From Nitrospirota bacterium (lineage in GTDB: Bacteria > Nitrospirota > JACRHJ01), in contig JAJYGS010000090.1 of the NCBI GenBank assembly GCA_021785055.1, forward strand, positions 1-15,391: a stretch of 15,391 nucleotides of DNA. The letters run 5' to 3'. The notes below the pieces were generated by a model that worked only from the letters and a program-made list of their open reading frames with translations, was not told the origin of the DNA and searched no databases. This document shows, one piece after another, positions 1-6,901 of this stretch (within the stretch, counting starts at the first letter, position 1; each line of letters starts with the position of its first letter). The translations under genes were made by a program, and so were the position numbers.

Positions 1-1852
1 GACAGTCTATGATGACCTTGTCGTACCGCCGGGACAGCTCGGAGAGGCTCTCCTTCATGGTCTTCGACCCGAGAAGCTCGGAGGGATTCGGCGGGATGGG
101 GCCGGAGGTTATAATGTCCACGTTTGACGTGCCGGATGCCAGAATCACAGCGTCCAGCCCGGCCTGGCCTGAGAGGAGGCTGCTCAAGCCCTGCCGGTTG
201 GGGGCCTTGAGCATCTTGTGGAGCCGCGGTTTTCTCAAGTCCGCATCGATGAGGATTATCCTCTCGCCGGCCGCCGCCATCACCGCCGCGATATTGAGCG
301 CGAACGTCGTCTTGCCCTCGGAATGACCTGCGCTGCATATCTGCATTATTTTCGGCGGCTTGTCGCCGACGGAGAGAAGGAGGTTACCGCGTATGTTCCT
401 GAAGGCCTCCGCGCCAAGGGACTTCGGGTCCGACATGAAAGAGTCTATGTCCTTTATCCTGGGGACCGTGCCGAGCATCGGGAGCCGGAGATATTCTTCG
501 ATGTCCTCCGGCGTCTTGAAAGTGTTGTCGAGAAACTCCACCAGGAGCGAGGCGCCTATCCCGCTCATCAGGCCGACAATCAGCCCCAGGATGAGATTCA
601 CCGGCTTGTCGGGCCGGTACGGTTTCTTGAGCGGGACGGCGTTGTCGAGGAGCTGGACGTTAGACATGTTCATGCTGCCGGTAAGGCTCGACTCCTGGAA
701 CTTCTTCAGCACCGCATCGTATATGTCGCGCGAGCCTTCCACGCCCTGCTTCATGATCTCATACTCGGACGCGCGCTTTTCATACCGTATCGCGCTTGCC
801 TTCTGCCGGTCGAAGGCAGCCCTTAAGTTCTGCTCGTCCTTGAGCGCCTCCGTATAGGAGTTCTTTATCGACAGGACTATGAAGCCCACCTCCTGCCTTA
901 TCTGCCTGTTTAAGGCCGCCATCTCGTTCCGGAGGCGTATCATCTCAGGATGCCTTGGGCCGTATTTCTTCGCTGCGTCCGCAATGGTCTTGGCAAGCAC
1001 GCTCTGCTGATCCTTCAGGTCCTGTATCACCTTGTTGTTTATTACCCCCGGCAGGGTCATCAGGCCGTCGGGGGTCTTTTCCAGTTTCTGCACGAGCTGG
1101 TATTTCACCTCGGCCTGAGACCTTACGGCCTGCGCGGACAGCAGCTTCCCGTCGAGGTCTGACAGCGCCTGGACGGAGATGTTGGGCTCCTTGTCCCCAG
1201 TCTGGATCAGTTCCCTGGAACGTTTGAAGTCCTGTAGCTGGTTGGTGGACTGGGTCATCTGGTTTTTTATGACCCCCAACCGGGAATTAAGCCATGCGAT
1301 TGCCGCGCGCGCCGGCTCCACCTTCATTTCGAGGTTCCGCTCGATGAACGTACGCACCACTTCGTTGGCGACGGCGGCGGCAAGGGCGGGGTTTTCGTCT
1401 TCGTAGCTCACGCTTATGATATTGCTGTTCTTCTCCTCCTCGACGGAGAGCCTGCCGTGGAAGTCCCGAACCGCGTCTTCCATTCGTTTGGCCGGCCCGG
1501 CAGGCCCTTTCAGGCCGAAGAAACCAAGTATCCCGCCGCCCTCATTAAGGTTTTTATAAAGGCCCATCTTCCGGACTACCGCGCGGGCTATGGAATCGCT
1601 TTTTAAAATCGCGAGCTGGGTCTGGATATACGCGGAGGTGTCTATCGCCTGCGTCATCTGGCGGAGGTTTATCTCGTCGTTCTGCGTGCCTGGGTCAACG
1701 AAGACTCTCGCGGTAGCCCTGTAGACGGGGGTGGCGCTGAGCGTGTACACAGCCACAGCCAGGAATACGGCGGCGAATACCGACACGGCCGCCCAGCGTC
1801 GCTTGGAAATAATCTTCAGATAATCGTTCAGACCCGCATCTTCTCTTAACAC
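1..1852 (-). CDS. Polysaccharide co-polymerase fused to BY-kinase (Wzz/GumC-CpsD type), 3' end outside the window
   Basis: This inner-membrane protein would control chain length and export of an exopolysaccharide, with a cytoplasmic tyrosine autokinase domain. I translated 617 codons. A transmembrane helix lies near residues 16-36, followed by a Wzz-like periplasmic region with long coiled-coil stretches. A second helix is near 418-440, preceded by the Pro-rich segment typical of the family (PLKKPYRPDKPV). The kinase begins with AEAFRNIRGNL. Its Walker A is GHSEGKTT (509-516, Lys514), where the family usually has P-G before E-G-K. Walker A' is IDAD (535-538) and Walker B (VIID, Asp616) sits at the window edge. 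The Tyr-rich tail that would be phosphorylated lies outside. The start is GTG at 1852, directly after an in-frame TAA, with AGGA nine bases upstream; no other in-frame start fits. It is the last visible gene of the export operon. Confidence 0.93.
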   Translation of the reverse strand, partial: MLREDAGLNDYLKIISKRRWAAVSVFAAVFLAVAVYTLSATPVYRATARVFVDPGTQNDEINLRQMTQAIDTSAYIQTQLAILKSDSIARAVVRKMGLYKNLNEGGGILGFFGLKGPAGPAKRMEDAVRDFHGRLSVEEEKNSNIISVSYEDENPALAAAVANEVVRTFIERNLEMKVEPARAAIAWLNSRLGVIKNQMTQSTNQLQDFKRSRELIQTGDKEPNISVQALSDLDGKLLSAQAVRSQAEVKYQLVQKLEKTPDGLMTLPGVINNKVIQDLKDQQSVLAKTIADAAKKYGPRHPEMIRLRNEMAALNRQIRQEVGFIVLSIKNSYTEALKDEQNLRAAFDRQKASAIRYEKRASEYEIMKQGVEGSRDIYDAVLKKFQESSLTGSMNMSNVQLLDNAVPLKKPYRPDKPVNLILGLIVGLMSGIGASLLVEFLDNTFKTPEDIEEYLRLPMLGTVPRIKDIDSFMSDPKSLGAEAFRNIRGNLLLSVGDKPPKIMQICSAGHSEGKTTFALNIAAVMAAAGERIILIDADLRKPRLHKMLKAPNRQGLSSLLSGQAGLDAVILASGTSNVDIITSGPIPPNPSELLGSKTMKESLSELSRRYDKVIIDC

Positions 1853-1900
1853 TTAAGACCATCCTTTCCCGGAAATCAACACCCGGATTTGAAAGTCCCC

Positions 1901-1953
1901 GGATTCCCGCTGGAGCCAGGCCTTTGCGAAACCGAATGGGCGGGAATGACGAA
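1901..1953. repeat. Degenerate dispersed palindromic repeat, copy A
   Basis: In the gap between the OPX gene and the co-polymerase gene, ATTCCCGC (1903-1910) and GCGGGAAT (1940-1947) form a perfect inverted repeat around a 29-base loop. The right arm continues as GGGAATGACGAA. The same words, GTCATNCCCG and CGGGAATGAC, recur at 8331-8402. They resemble the widespread mobile-palindrome (REP-like) family built on TTCATTCCCGC/GCGGGAATGA. The assignment to one family is my inference from shared words. Confidence 0.55.
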
Positions 1954-1962
1954 TCGCGCTCT

Positions 1963-2793
1963 TTAGAAGAAACTCTCCGGGACGGACACCAGGTCTTCCG
2001 GCTGGACCGGCGTGTTCATTGTCGCCCTTAAGGAATCTTCCCTGCCGTCTTCTTTCCTGATTATCTCCGTCTTGCCGGGGGCGGCCTTATCCGTCAGGCC
2101 TTCGGCGAGGGCTATGGCCTTCATGACGGTCGCGCCTTCCTCGTATTTGTATGCGCCGGGCTTCTTCACCTGCCCGGTAACGTATATATATCCGGCCTTT
2201 GTTATGAATATGCTGTCCTTGTCCTGCACGGGGATGTTTGCAGAGAGGTTCCCGTTTTCCGTCAGGTCCCTAAGGCGCACCCGGATATAGGAAATCCCGC
2301 CTTTGTTTTCGCCGTCTTCCGCCCTCTTTATAACCGCCTCGTCTCCGGACTTTTCCGTGAGCCCCCCGGCCTTTGAGATTATCTCAAGCAGGGTCGCGTC
2401 CCCGGTAAGCTCGTAAAGCCCCGGCTTCTTCACCTCTCCCAGGATGGTGATTTTCTTGCTGTGATATTCCTTTATGAATATCGACACGTTCGGGTTTATA
2501 AGGAAGCCGCCTGCATACAGGCCCGCGATCTTGTCCTGGGCCTCGCGCACGGTCAGGCCGCCGACGCTTACGTCGCCTATCAGCGGCATCTGGATTTTAT
2601 CGTCGCTGATGCGCGCGAGTGTCGTCAGGTCCTTGTTCTGATAAACCGTCACCAGTATCAGGTCGTTGTTTCCCAGGGCGTATTCCTGCGCGAGACCCAC
2701 GCCGCACACGGCGATAGTCAACGAAAACGCCAGGACGAACACCGATGCCGCCCGGAACATGAAGGCTTTTACGACAAAACGTTTTACTTGCAT
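1963..2793 (-). CDS. Short OPX polysaccharide export protein (Poly_export plus two SLBB domains)
   Basis: This is a periplasmic channel or adaptor for polysaccharide export, of the Wza-like OPX family. From the ATG at 2793 it is 276 residues. An N-terminal hydrophobic signal (about residues 12-36) ends in GLAQ, suggesting signal peptidase I cleavage. The one Cys there is in IAVC, a poor lipobox. A Poly_export domain follows (about 40-110). Two SLBB modules come next, recognisable by GEVKKPGLYEL and GQVKKPGAYKY, each followed by an AGGLT- or AEGLT-type turn. The protein ends in VSVPESFF soon after the second SLBB, so it lacks the amphipathic C-terminal helix with which E. coli Wza crosses the outer membrane. 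An in-frame GTG at 2802 would add three residues. Neither start has a clear Shine-Dalgarno sequence. The gene lies between a barrel gene and a Wzz/BY-kinase gene, which supports the role. Confidence 0.92.
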   Translation of the reverse strand: MQVKRFVVKAFMFRAASVFVLAFSLTIAVCGVGLAQEYALGNNDLILVTVYQNKDLTTLARISDDKIQMPLIGDVSVGGLTVREAQDKIAGLYAGGFLINPNVSIFIKEYHSKKITILGEVKKPGLYELTGDATLLEIISKAGGLTEKSGDEAVIKRAEDGENKGGISYIRVRLRDLTENGNLSANIPVQDKDSIFITKAGYIYVTGQVKKPGAYKYEEGATVMKAIALAEGLTDKAAPGKTEIIRKEDGREDSLRATMNTPVQPEDLVSVPESFF

Positions 2794-2828
2794 ATATTGC
2801 ACAGTGTAATGTTGTTTGATTGAGAGGA

Positions 2829-2860
2829 TAAAAATACGGGGCCTCTTTACAAGGCCCCGA
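2829..2860 (-). terminator. Rho-independent terminator (or attenuator) inside the export operon
   Basis: CGGGGCCT (2837-2844) and AGGCCCCG (2852-2859) form a perfect 8-bp stem with a 7-base loop. On the minus strand the stem is followed by TATTTTTA. It lies just after the barrel gene's stop codon and only about 35 bases before the OPX start. I see no good promoter between them, so it may act as a partial terminator that lowers expression of the downstream genes. Confidence 0.8.
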
Positions 2861-2866
2861 AACGAT

Positions 2867-4072
2867 TTATATCGTGCCCTTAAGGCTTACCATCGCAAGG
2901 TTGTCGGTGTAGTCGTAAATCGTGAAGTTGGACACCCTCTTGGAGTGAGTGTAGCCCGCGCTTATCGCCACCCATTTGTTCATGTTGTAGGTGACGTCGA
3001 TACCGGCGGCCCAGAGCCCGTCCCTCCGCCTGCCGGTCTGGGGCCCGACGGTAATGTCCTGGGCGTATCTCTCGTCCGTATAGGAGCCGCGCGGCTTTAT
3101 CTCTATCTTTGTAACCGGCCTGTATGAAAGCTCGGCTGAACCTATGGTGGCAATGTAGTAGTCGGAAGTGTAGTCGTCGGACTCGAACGCCTGCCTGAGG
3201 CCGGAGAGCTTTATGCCCGTCTTGGCCGTGAACTGGTGGTCCAGGTCCACCTCGAATATCGGGCTTCTGAAATTTTTCTGGCCGGGATAATCGAAGAGCT
3301 TCCACTCGTATCCGCCCTTTATCGTGCCGGTGGATTTCGCCGTCATGTTCCAGGTAATGCCGCCTTCGGCCCAGTATTCGTTGCTGTTTAAGGTCTGGGC
3401 GACTTCGTGGACGGACTGGTTGCCGTTGTCGTGGTAGACGCGCTTGTAGGAACCCTGGATAAGGGCGGAGGTCTTGGGCATGAGCTGGTAGAAGAGCGTA
3501 AGAGTGGCCGCGTTTGCGAACTGGTCTCTGAACTTGTCCTGCGGGAGGTTATAATCGATAATGAAGTTCTGGTATCCGAGCGAGACCTTGTAGCGGTCCG
3601 CGAATGCGTAGCCTATCTCCGCGTTTACGAGGTTCGAGTAATAGCGGCTGAGATTGGCGCCGTTGACGACGGTATTCGCCGTGCCCCTTGCCTCATGGGA
3701 CTTGTTCGCCTGGTCTTCGGCCTTTATCCACAGCCCGCCGGGGAAATTAAAAGCCGCCGCGCCGTGCAGATATTGGTCGTTGGTATCGTTTGCGTCGCCC
3801 GTGTTCACGTATTTGTAAATATCGGCCCTGTATTCGAGCTGGAAGAGGTTGTTCCTCTGAGGCACGTTGAGTTTTATTCCCGGAGAGATGAGGAAGTACC
3901 AGTCCGTAACGGGCGCGGAATTCGTCCTGAAGACGTTGTCGTCGTAAGTCGGTTCAAAATCCACGTAGGGATTAATCGTCGCCCTGCCGAAATTCAAGGC
4001 ATAGGCGTTATTTGCTCCAAGAGCACAGACCAGAATCAATAGCGCAAAAACTGCCGAAGCACCACACTTCAT
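2867..4072 (-). CDS. Putative outer-membrane beta-barrel protein of polysaccharide export (BBP2-like)
   Basis: The product has 401 residues, with a signal peptide of about 25 residues ending in NAYA. The rest is a run of alternating polar/hydrophobic, aromatic-rich strands such as FQLEYRADIYKY, YKVSLGYQNFIIDY and VAISAGYTHSKRV, separated by polar turns. That is the pattern of a large outer-membrane barrel. The opening INPYVDFEPTYDDNVFRT resembles the putative beta-barrel porin 2 group common in exopolysaccharide and PEP-CTERM loci; I recall this by pattern and have not searched for it. There is no Cys for lipidation. The start ATG at 4072 has AAGGGGG six bases upstream. Next to a short OPX protein, its likely job is to form the outer-membrane pore for the polymer. 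A general porin is the alternative. Confidence 0.82.
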   Translation of the reverse strand: MKCGASAVFALLILVCALGANNAYALNFGRATINPYVDFEPTYDDNVFRTNSAPVTDWYFLISPGIKLNVPQRNNLFQLEYRADIYKYVNTGDANDTNDQYLHGAAAFNFPGGLWIKAEDQANKSHEARGTANTVVNGANLSRYYSNLVNAEIGYAFADRYKVSLGYQNFIIDYNLPQDKFRDQFANAATLTLFYQLMPKTSALIQGSYKRVYHDNGNQSVHEVAQTLNSNEYWAEGGITWNMTAKSTGTIKGGYEWKLFDYPGQKNFRSPIFEVDLDHQFTAKTGIKLSGLRQAFESDDYTSDYYIATIGSAELSYRPVTKIEIKPRGSYTDERYAQDITVGPQTGRRRDGLWAAGIDVTYNMNKWVAISAGYTHSKRVSNFTIYDYTDNLAMVSLKGTI

Positions 4073-4154
4073 CAGTTTCCCCCTTTGCGTGTAAAGATAA
4101 TGTCTTCTTGAAATAACCGTAGAATGAATCCGGTAGCCGATTTACCTATACCCA

Positions 4155-4685
4155 CTACTGGTTGTTGCTGACGTTGCCGCCACCGCCGCCGCCCGCGCCG
4201 CCCGCGGGAATCCCGGAGCCCTCCGAAAGCAGATTCCCGTTCCCTGCGCCGCCCATGCCGGGATTGCCTGCGTTTCCGGAATCAGCTTCCGCCGTGGCCA
4301 TGGCCGACGCGATGGCATCCGGGGATTCTCCCGCATCGCTCGCGGCCTTCGATATGAAGTTACCGTTATACCCGGCATCGAGCGACGCCTGGAAAATATT
4401 GGCCAGATTGCCCCCGCCTTCGATGGCGCCGGCGATTACGGCCTCGGCGTCCAGGCCGGAGTTCAGGGCCATTTTAACTACCTGGTAGGCGTTCCCGCCG
4501 TCCTTTATTATCTCGGCAATGGCGTCTTTGACCTGTAGCCGGGACGGGTTTTGCCCCAGGGCGTTGCCGAGCACCTGCCCCATAGGCAGATGGCTCTGCA
4601 TGTCCCCTTTTATGGTCGCATATGCCGGGAAAGCGCTGGATATTACAATACTGACGACCAGGCCCGTAAAAAAGAATTTGCCCAT
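4155..4685 (-). CDS. Secreted protein of tandem 14-residue repeats with a Gly/Asn-rich tail (unrecognised family)
   Basis: This first gene of the export operon encodes 176 residues. A signal peptide of about 23 residues ends in AYA. After a linker come about six consecutive 14-residue units, from about residue 55 to 138. A glycine recurs at 63, 77, 91, 105 and 119, exactly 14 apart. A branched hydrophobic residue recurs at 69, 83, 97, 111 and 125. The pattern is roughly hydrophobic-x3-Ala-x3-Gly-x5 and suggests a small helical solenoid. The tail (about 137-176) is almost all Gly, Asn, Ala and Ser and probably disordered. There is no membrane anchor or enzyme motif. The start is secure: AAAGGAGGG lies six bases before the ATG. 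I do not recognise the family. Its position suggests a periplasmic or matrix protein that works with the exported polysaccharide, but that is inference. Confidence 0.85.
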   Translation of the reverse strand: MGKFFFTGLVVSIVISSAFPAYATIKGDMQSHLPMGQVLGNALGQNPSRLQVKDAIAEIIKDGGNAYQVVKMALNSGLDAEAVIAGAIEGGGNLANIFQASLDAGYNGNFISKAASDAGESPDAIASAMATAEADSGNAGNPGMGGAGNGNLLSEGSGIPAGGAGGGGGGNVSNNQ

Positions 4686-4752
4686 TCGATTCCCTCCTTT
4701 AAAAAATTTATTTTACCAGCATATATAAACAGTAAATATTTTCTCTTAGCTA

Positions 4753-4781
4753 AATATATCCGGTGAATTAAAATTAGTCAA
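4753..4781 (-). promoter_or_regulatory. Sigma70-type promoter of the polysaccharide-export operon
   Basis: On the minus strand the -35 box TTGACT (4776-4781) and the -10 box TATATT (4753-4758) are separated by exactly 17 bases; each differs from consensus at one base. Upstream DNA (4782-4815) is A/T-tract rich and could act as an UP element. Transcription should begin near 4745, leaving a leader of about 60 bases before the repeat-protein gene. I saw no riboswitch-like structure in that leader. Confidence 0.75.
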
Positions 4782-4886
4782 TAGTGAAATTTAAATTTTA
4801 ATGAAATTTTTTCTATTTCTAATATCGAGACTGGAGGGGGAGGGTTTCCATGAGCGGCGCATTTCTTCCCTGAAACGGGGAAATAT

Positions 4887-6023
4887 TCAGATTATCGCGA
4901 GGTTATCCCTGTGTATGGCCTCGTCGCAGTATTTATAGCCAAGTATCTCCTCTATCTCGGAGGATTTTCTTCCCAGTATCTTTTCCAGCTCGTGGCGGCT
5001 GTAGTGTATCAGGCCGCGGGCTATTATGCTCCCGTCCTCGCGGCATATCTCGACAGCGTCTCCGGCCTCAAAGTTTCCTTCGGCGGCCTTTATGCCGGAG
5101 GGCAGAAGGCTTTTGCCCTTCGTAAGGATGGCTCTTGCCGCGCCGTCGTCCACGGTTATTTTCCCTTTGCCGCGCAGGGAATAGGCTATCCAGTGCTTCC
5201 GGGAGGTCAGCCTGCCCCGGCAGGGGAGTATCAAAGTGCCTATCTCGCCATACTCGAACAGCTTCCTTACGTTGCCCTTCTTTTTCCCGTTTACGATAAA
5301 GCACGCGGCCCCGGTCGCCGCGGCCTTTTTCGCGGCTGTGAGCTTGCTCATCATGCCCCCCGTCCCGAAGGCGCTGCAAGACCCGCCCGCCATCCGGCAT
5401 ACCTCGTCCGTAACCTCGCTCACCTCGTCTATCAGCCTTGCGTCCTTATTCGCCGGGTCTTTGTCGAAAAGGCCGTCCACGTCCGAGAGTATGACCAGCG
5501 CGTCCGCCTCCGAGAGGTTCGTTACCATCGCGGCGAGGTTGTCGTTGTCGGAGAACTTGAGCTCCTCGACGGATACCGTGTCGTTTTCGTTTATTATCGG
5601 TATTACGCCGAACCCGATTAGCTTGTTCAGCGTATTCCGGGCGTTCAGGAACCTCCGCCTGTCGTGCATGTCCGCGCCCGTGAGGAGCATCTGGCCCGCG
5701 TGTATCCCGTGCCGGGCGAGGTTTTTTTCGTACATGCGTATAAGCGTGGACTGCCCCACCGCCGCCGCGGCCTGCTTGAGCTCTATAGTCTTCGGGCGCT
5801 CCGTCAGGCCGAGTTTCCCCATACCCGCCGCCACTGCGCCAGAGGTGACGACGATTACCTCAATTCCTTTTTCCCTAAGGAACGCGAAGTCGTCCGCAAG
5901 CGCGCGGATCCTTCGCCCGTCCACGCCCTTTGTCCTGCTGGCTACGACCGCGCTCCCGATTTTTATCACCACGCGCCTTGCGCGGGCTATTATCTCCGCC
6001 CTTCCGATTTTATCCGAGGTCAT
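4887..6023 (-). CDS. proB: Glutamate 5-kinase (proline biosynthesis)
   Basis: This cytoplasmic enzyme phosphorylates L-glutamate with ATP, the first step of proline synthesis. At 378 residues it has the usual length of the form with a C-terminal PUA domain. The amino-acid kinase fold shows VVIKIGS near residue 18, VTSGAVAAGM near 60, INENDTVSVEE near 144, FSDNDNLAAMV near 157, SDVDGLFDKDP near 180 and FGTGGMMSKL near 219. The PUA domain covers about 285-365. I chose the ATG at 6023 because AAGGTG lies just upstream. The in-frame extension to 6077 runs, out of frame, through an Rhs repeat remnant and has no homologous look. proB commonly follows obg; here about 0.9 kb of Rhs debris separates them, so it may rely on read-through or on a promoter in the debris. 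Confidence 0.96.
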   Translation of the reverse strand: MTSDKIGRAEIIARARRVVIKIGSAVVASRTKGVDGRRIRALADDFAFLREKGIEVIVVTSGAVAAGMGKLGLTERPKTIELKQAAAAVGQSTLIRMYEKNLARHGIHAGQMLLTGADMHDRRRFLNARNTLNKLIGFGVIPIINENDTVSVEELKFSDNDNLAAMVTNLSEADALVILSDVDGLFDKDPANKDARLIDEVSEVTDEVCRMAGGSCSAFGTGGMMSKLTAAKKAAATGAACFIVNGKKKGNVRKLFEYGEIGTLILPCRGRLTSRKHWIAYSLRGKGKITVDDGAARAILTKGKSLLPSGIKAAEGNFEAGDAVEICREDGSIIARGLIHYSRHELEKILGRKSSEIEEILGYKYCDEAIHRDNLAII

Positions 6024-6045
6024 ATTCACCTTCCGAGTTGCCAAA

Positions 6046-6153
6046 TCACATGCCCGCCGCGTCATAGCCAAACGCATAACCCTGCGTCCCGTCAGCTAGA
6101 TTGGCAAGCAGCCCGCGCTTGTCATATGTGTAATTCGTTATGCGTCCCGTCAT
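6046..6153 (-). pseudogene. Rhs/YD-repeat remnant upstream of proB
   Basis: A 35-codon open stretch on the minus strand encodes MTGRITNYTYDKRGLLANL followed by ADGTQGYAFGYDAAGM and a stop. The spacing GR-I-x-x-YxYDxxGxLxxL...YxFGYDxxG is the YD repeat of Rhs proteins. A TAA lies immediately upstream in frame, so this is a fragment of a larger Rhs gene rather than a complete one. It ends 22 bases before the proB start and follows the orphan immunity-like gene, as displaced Rhs pieces often do. Confidence 0.8.
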
Positions 6154-6188
6154 GTTTTAAAGAACAGCCCCTGACTAATGTGCCTAAT

Positions 6189-6542
6189 TTAACTTTTATT
6201 CAGTATAACTTTTTCTAAATGGTCAAAAAGTTTATTGTACGAACCAAGGCCAATTGCGTCGTTCATTAAATACCACCCTAGATTGTCTTCCATTTTTATT
6301 TCAATTAAATCTCCTGTTGAAGAAATACATAATCTTGCGGGTAATGATTTTTTAAACAAATTGTAAATAATTCCAGTTCCAAATAATCTTATTAATAAAT
6401 TATTTCCAAATCTGAATTCAACTTTATATTCATTTTTCAAAAATATTTTACCACCCTCTTTTCTTATCTTCTCTTCGACGACATTTAAATTAACATTCTG
6501 GGCAGGTATACTTATAATCCTTTTTATTTTCTGTCTTGCCAT
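6189..6542 (-). CDS. A+T-rich orphan gene, possible Rhs-associated immunity protein
   Basis: The product is a basic, Lys/Asn/Ile-rich protein of 117 residues with no signal peptide. It has mixed alpha/beta character, for example YKVEFRFGNNLLIRLFG and LCISSTGDLIEIKMEDN. The ATG at 6542 has AAAGGGGG seven bases upstream; a TTG at 6548 would add two residues but fits less well. Base composition differs sharply from its neighbours: only 16 of 60 bases in 6301-6360 are G or C. It begins inside the last codons of an Rhs fragment (19-base overlap) and is followed by another Rhs fragment. Immunity genes of Rhs toxins sit in just this position and are often A+T rich. I do not recognise an immunity family, so the role rests on context. 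It appears intact and could still confer protection. Confidence 0.6.
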   Translation of the reverse strand: MARQKIKRIISIPAQNVNLNVVEEKIRKEGGKIFLKNEYKVEFRFGNNLLIRLFGTGIIYNLFKKSLPARLCISSTGDLIEIKMEDNLGWYLMNDAIGLGSYNKLFDHLEKVILNKS

Positions 6543-6736
6543 GAACAATCCCCCTTTATAATTAAAACAATTGTTTCTTCTAACATTCCAGTTGCGCCAC
6601 CAACCGATGAACCTACCGCAGCACCTGTTGCCGGGTTCCCGAACGAGTCGTATTCATACGTCTGCGCGACCTGGCCGTTGACATCAGTCATAGCGGTAAT
6701 CGAGCCGAGCGCGTCCTTGTGATACAGCCGCCTTGT
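6524..6736 (-). pseudogene. Rhs core C-terminus joined to a short tip (truncated toxin fragment)
   Basis: The frame reads TRRLYHKDALGSITAMTDV then NGQVAQTYEYDSFGNP. This is the hallmark end of the Rhs core, after which the variable toxin domain normally starts. Only about 34 residues follow: a Gly/Ala-rich stretch (ATGAAVGSSVGGATG), then MLEETIVLIIKGDCSWQDRK and a stop at 6524-6526. The tip is too short for a usual toxin domain. The frame stays open upstream only to 6781, where a TGA closes it, and has no plausible start there. It is therefore a decayed Rhs end whose 5' part is gone and whose toxin part is probably deleted. It overlaps the next gene by 19 bases. Confidence 0.8.
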
Positions 6737-6901
6737 CCGTCCGGCGGCATGAGCGAAGCCTATATGAGTTGAAAATAAAAATCAATGGGAAATATGGGGT
6801 GTATCCCTATTTTTTAAAACGGGTATTTTGCGGTTTCTACACGGGCAGAAAAAGAGGGCCTGCGGCGCGGATTCGTGCCGTTTTACGGGGGGCGCGGAAC
6901 G
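6737..6901. other. Spacer between obgE and the Rhs remnant
   Basis: I find no gene here. On the minus strand a weak hairpin lies just after the obgE stop: CGGCACG (6880-6874) pairs with CGCGCCG (6869-6863) with one mismatch, and a T5 run follows about nine bases later. It could be an imperfect terminator for obgE. The remainder is A+T-rich, like the orphan gene, and is probably part of the imported segment. Confidence 0.4.

Noticed and set aside
218..1406. Several plus-strand open frames opposite the Wzz/BY-kinase gene
   Set aside because: They are antisense to a clearly coding frame with domain motifs, and their translations show no family features. G+C-rich coding DNA often leaves such frames.
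4162..4488. Plus-strand Pro-rich open frame opposite the Gly-rich repeat protein
   Set aside because: Poly-Pro is the expected antisense reading of Gly codons, and the minus-strand gene has a signal peptide, promoter and Shine-Dalgarno.
4686..4886. Possible c-di-GMP or other riboswitch in the A+T-rich region before the export operon
   Set aside because: The predicted transcript leader is only about 60 bases and lacks the conserved riboswitch cores I know. The region holds a promoter and possible UP element instead.
6024..6077. N-terminal extension of proB to an in-frame ATG at 6077
   Set aside because: It lies over the Rhs repeat remnant, which is read in another frame, and the ATG at 6023 has its own Shine-Dalgarno and gives the normal ProB length.
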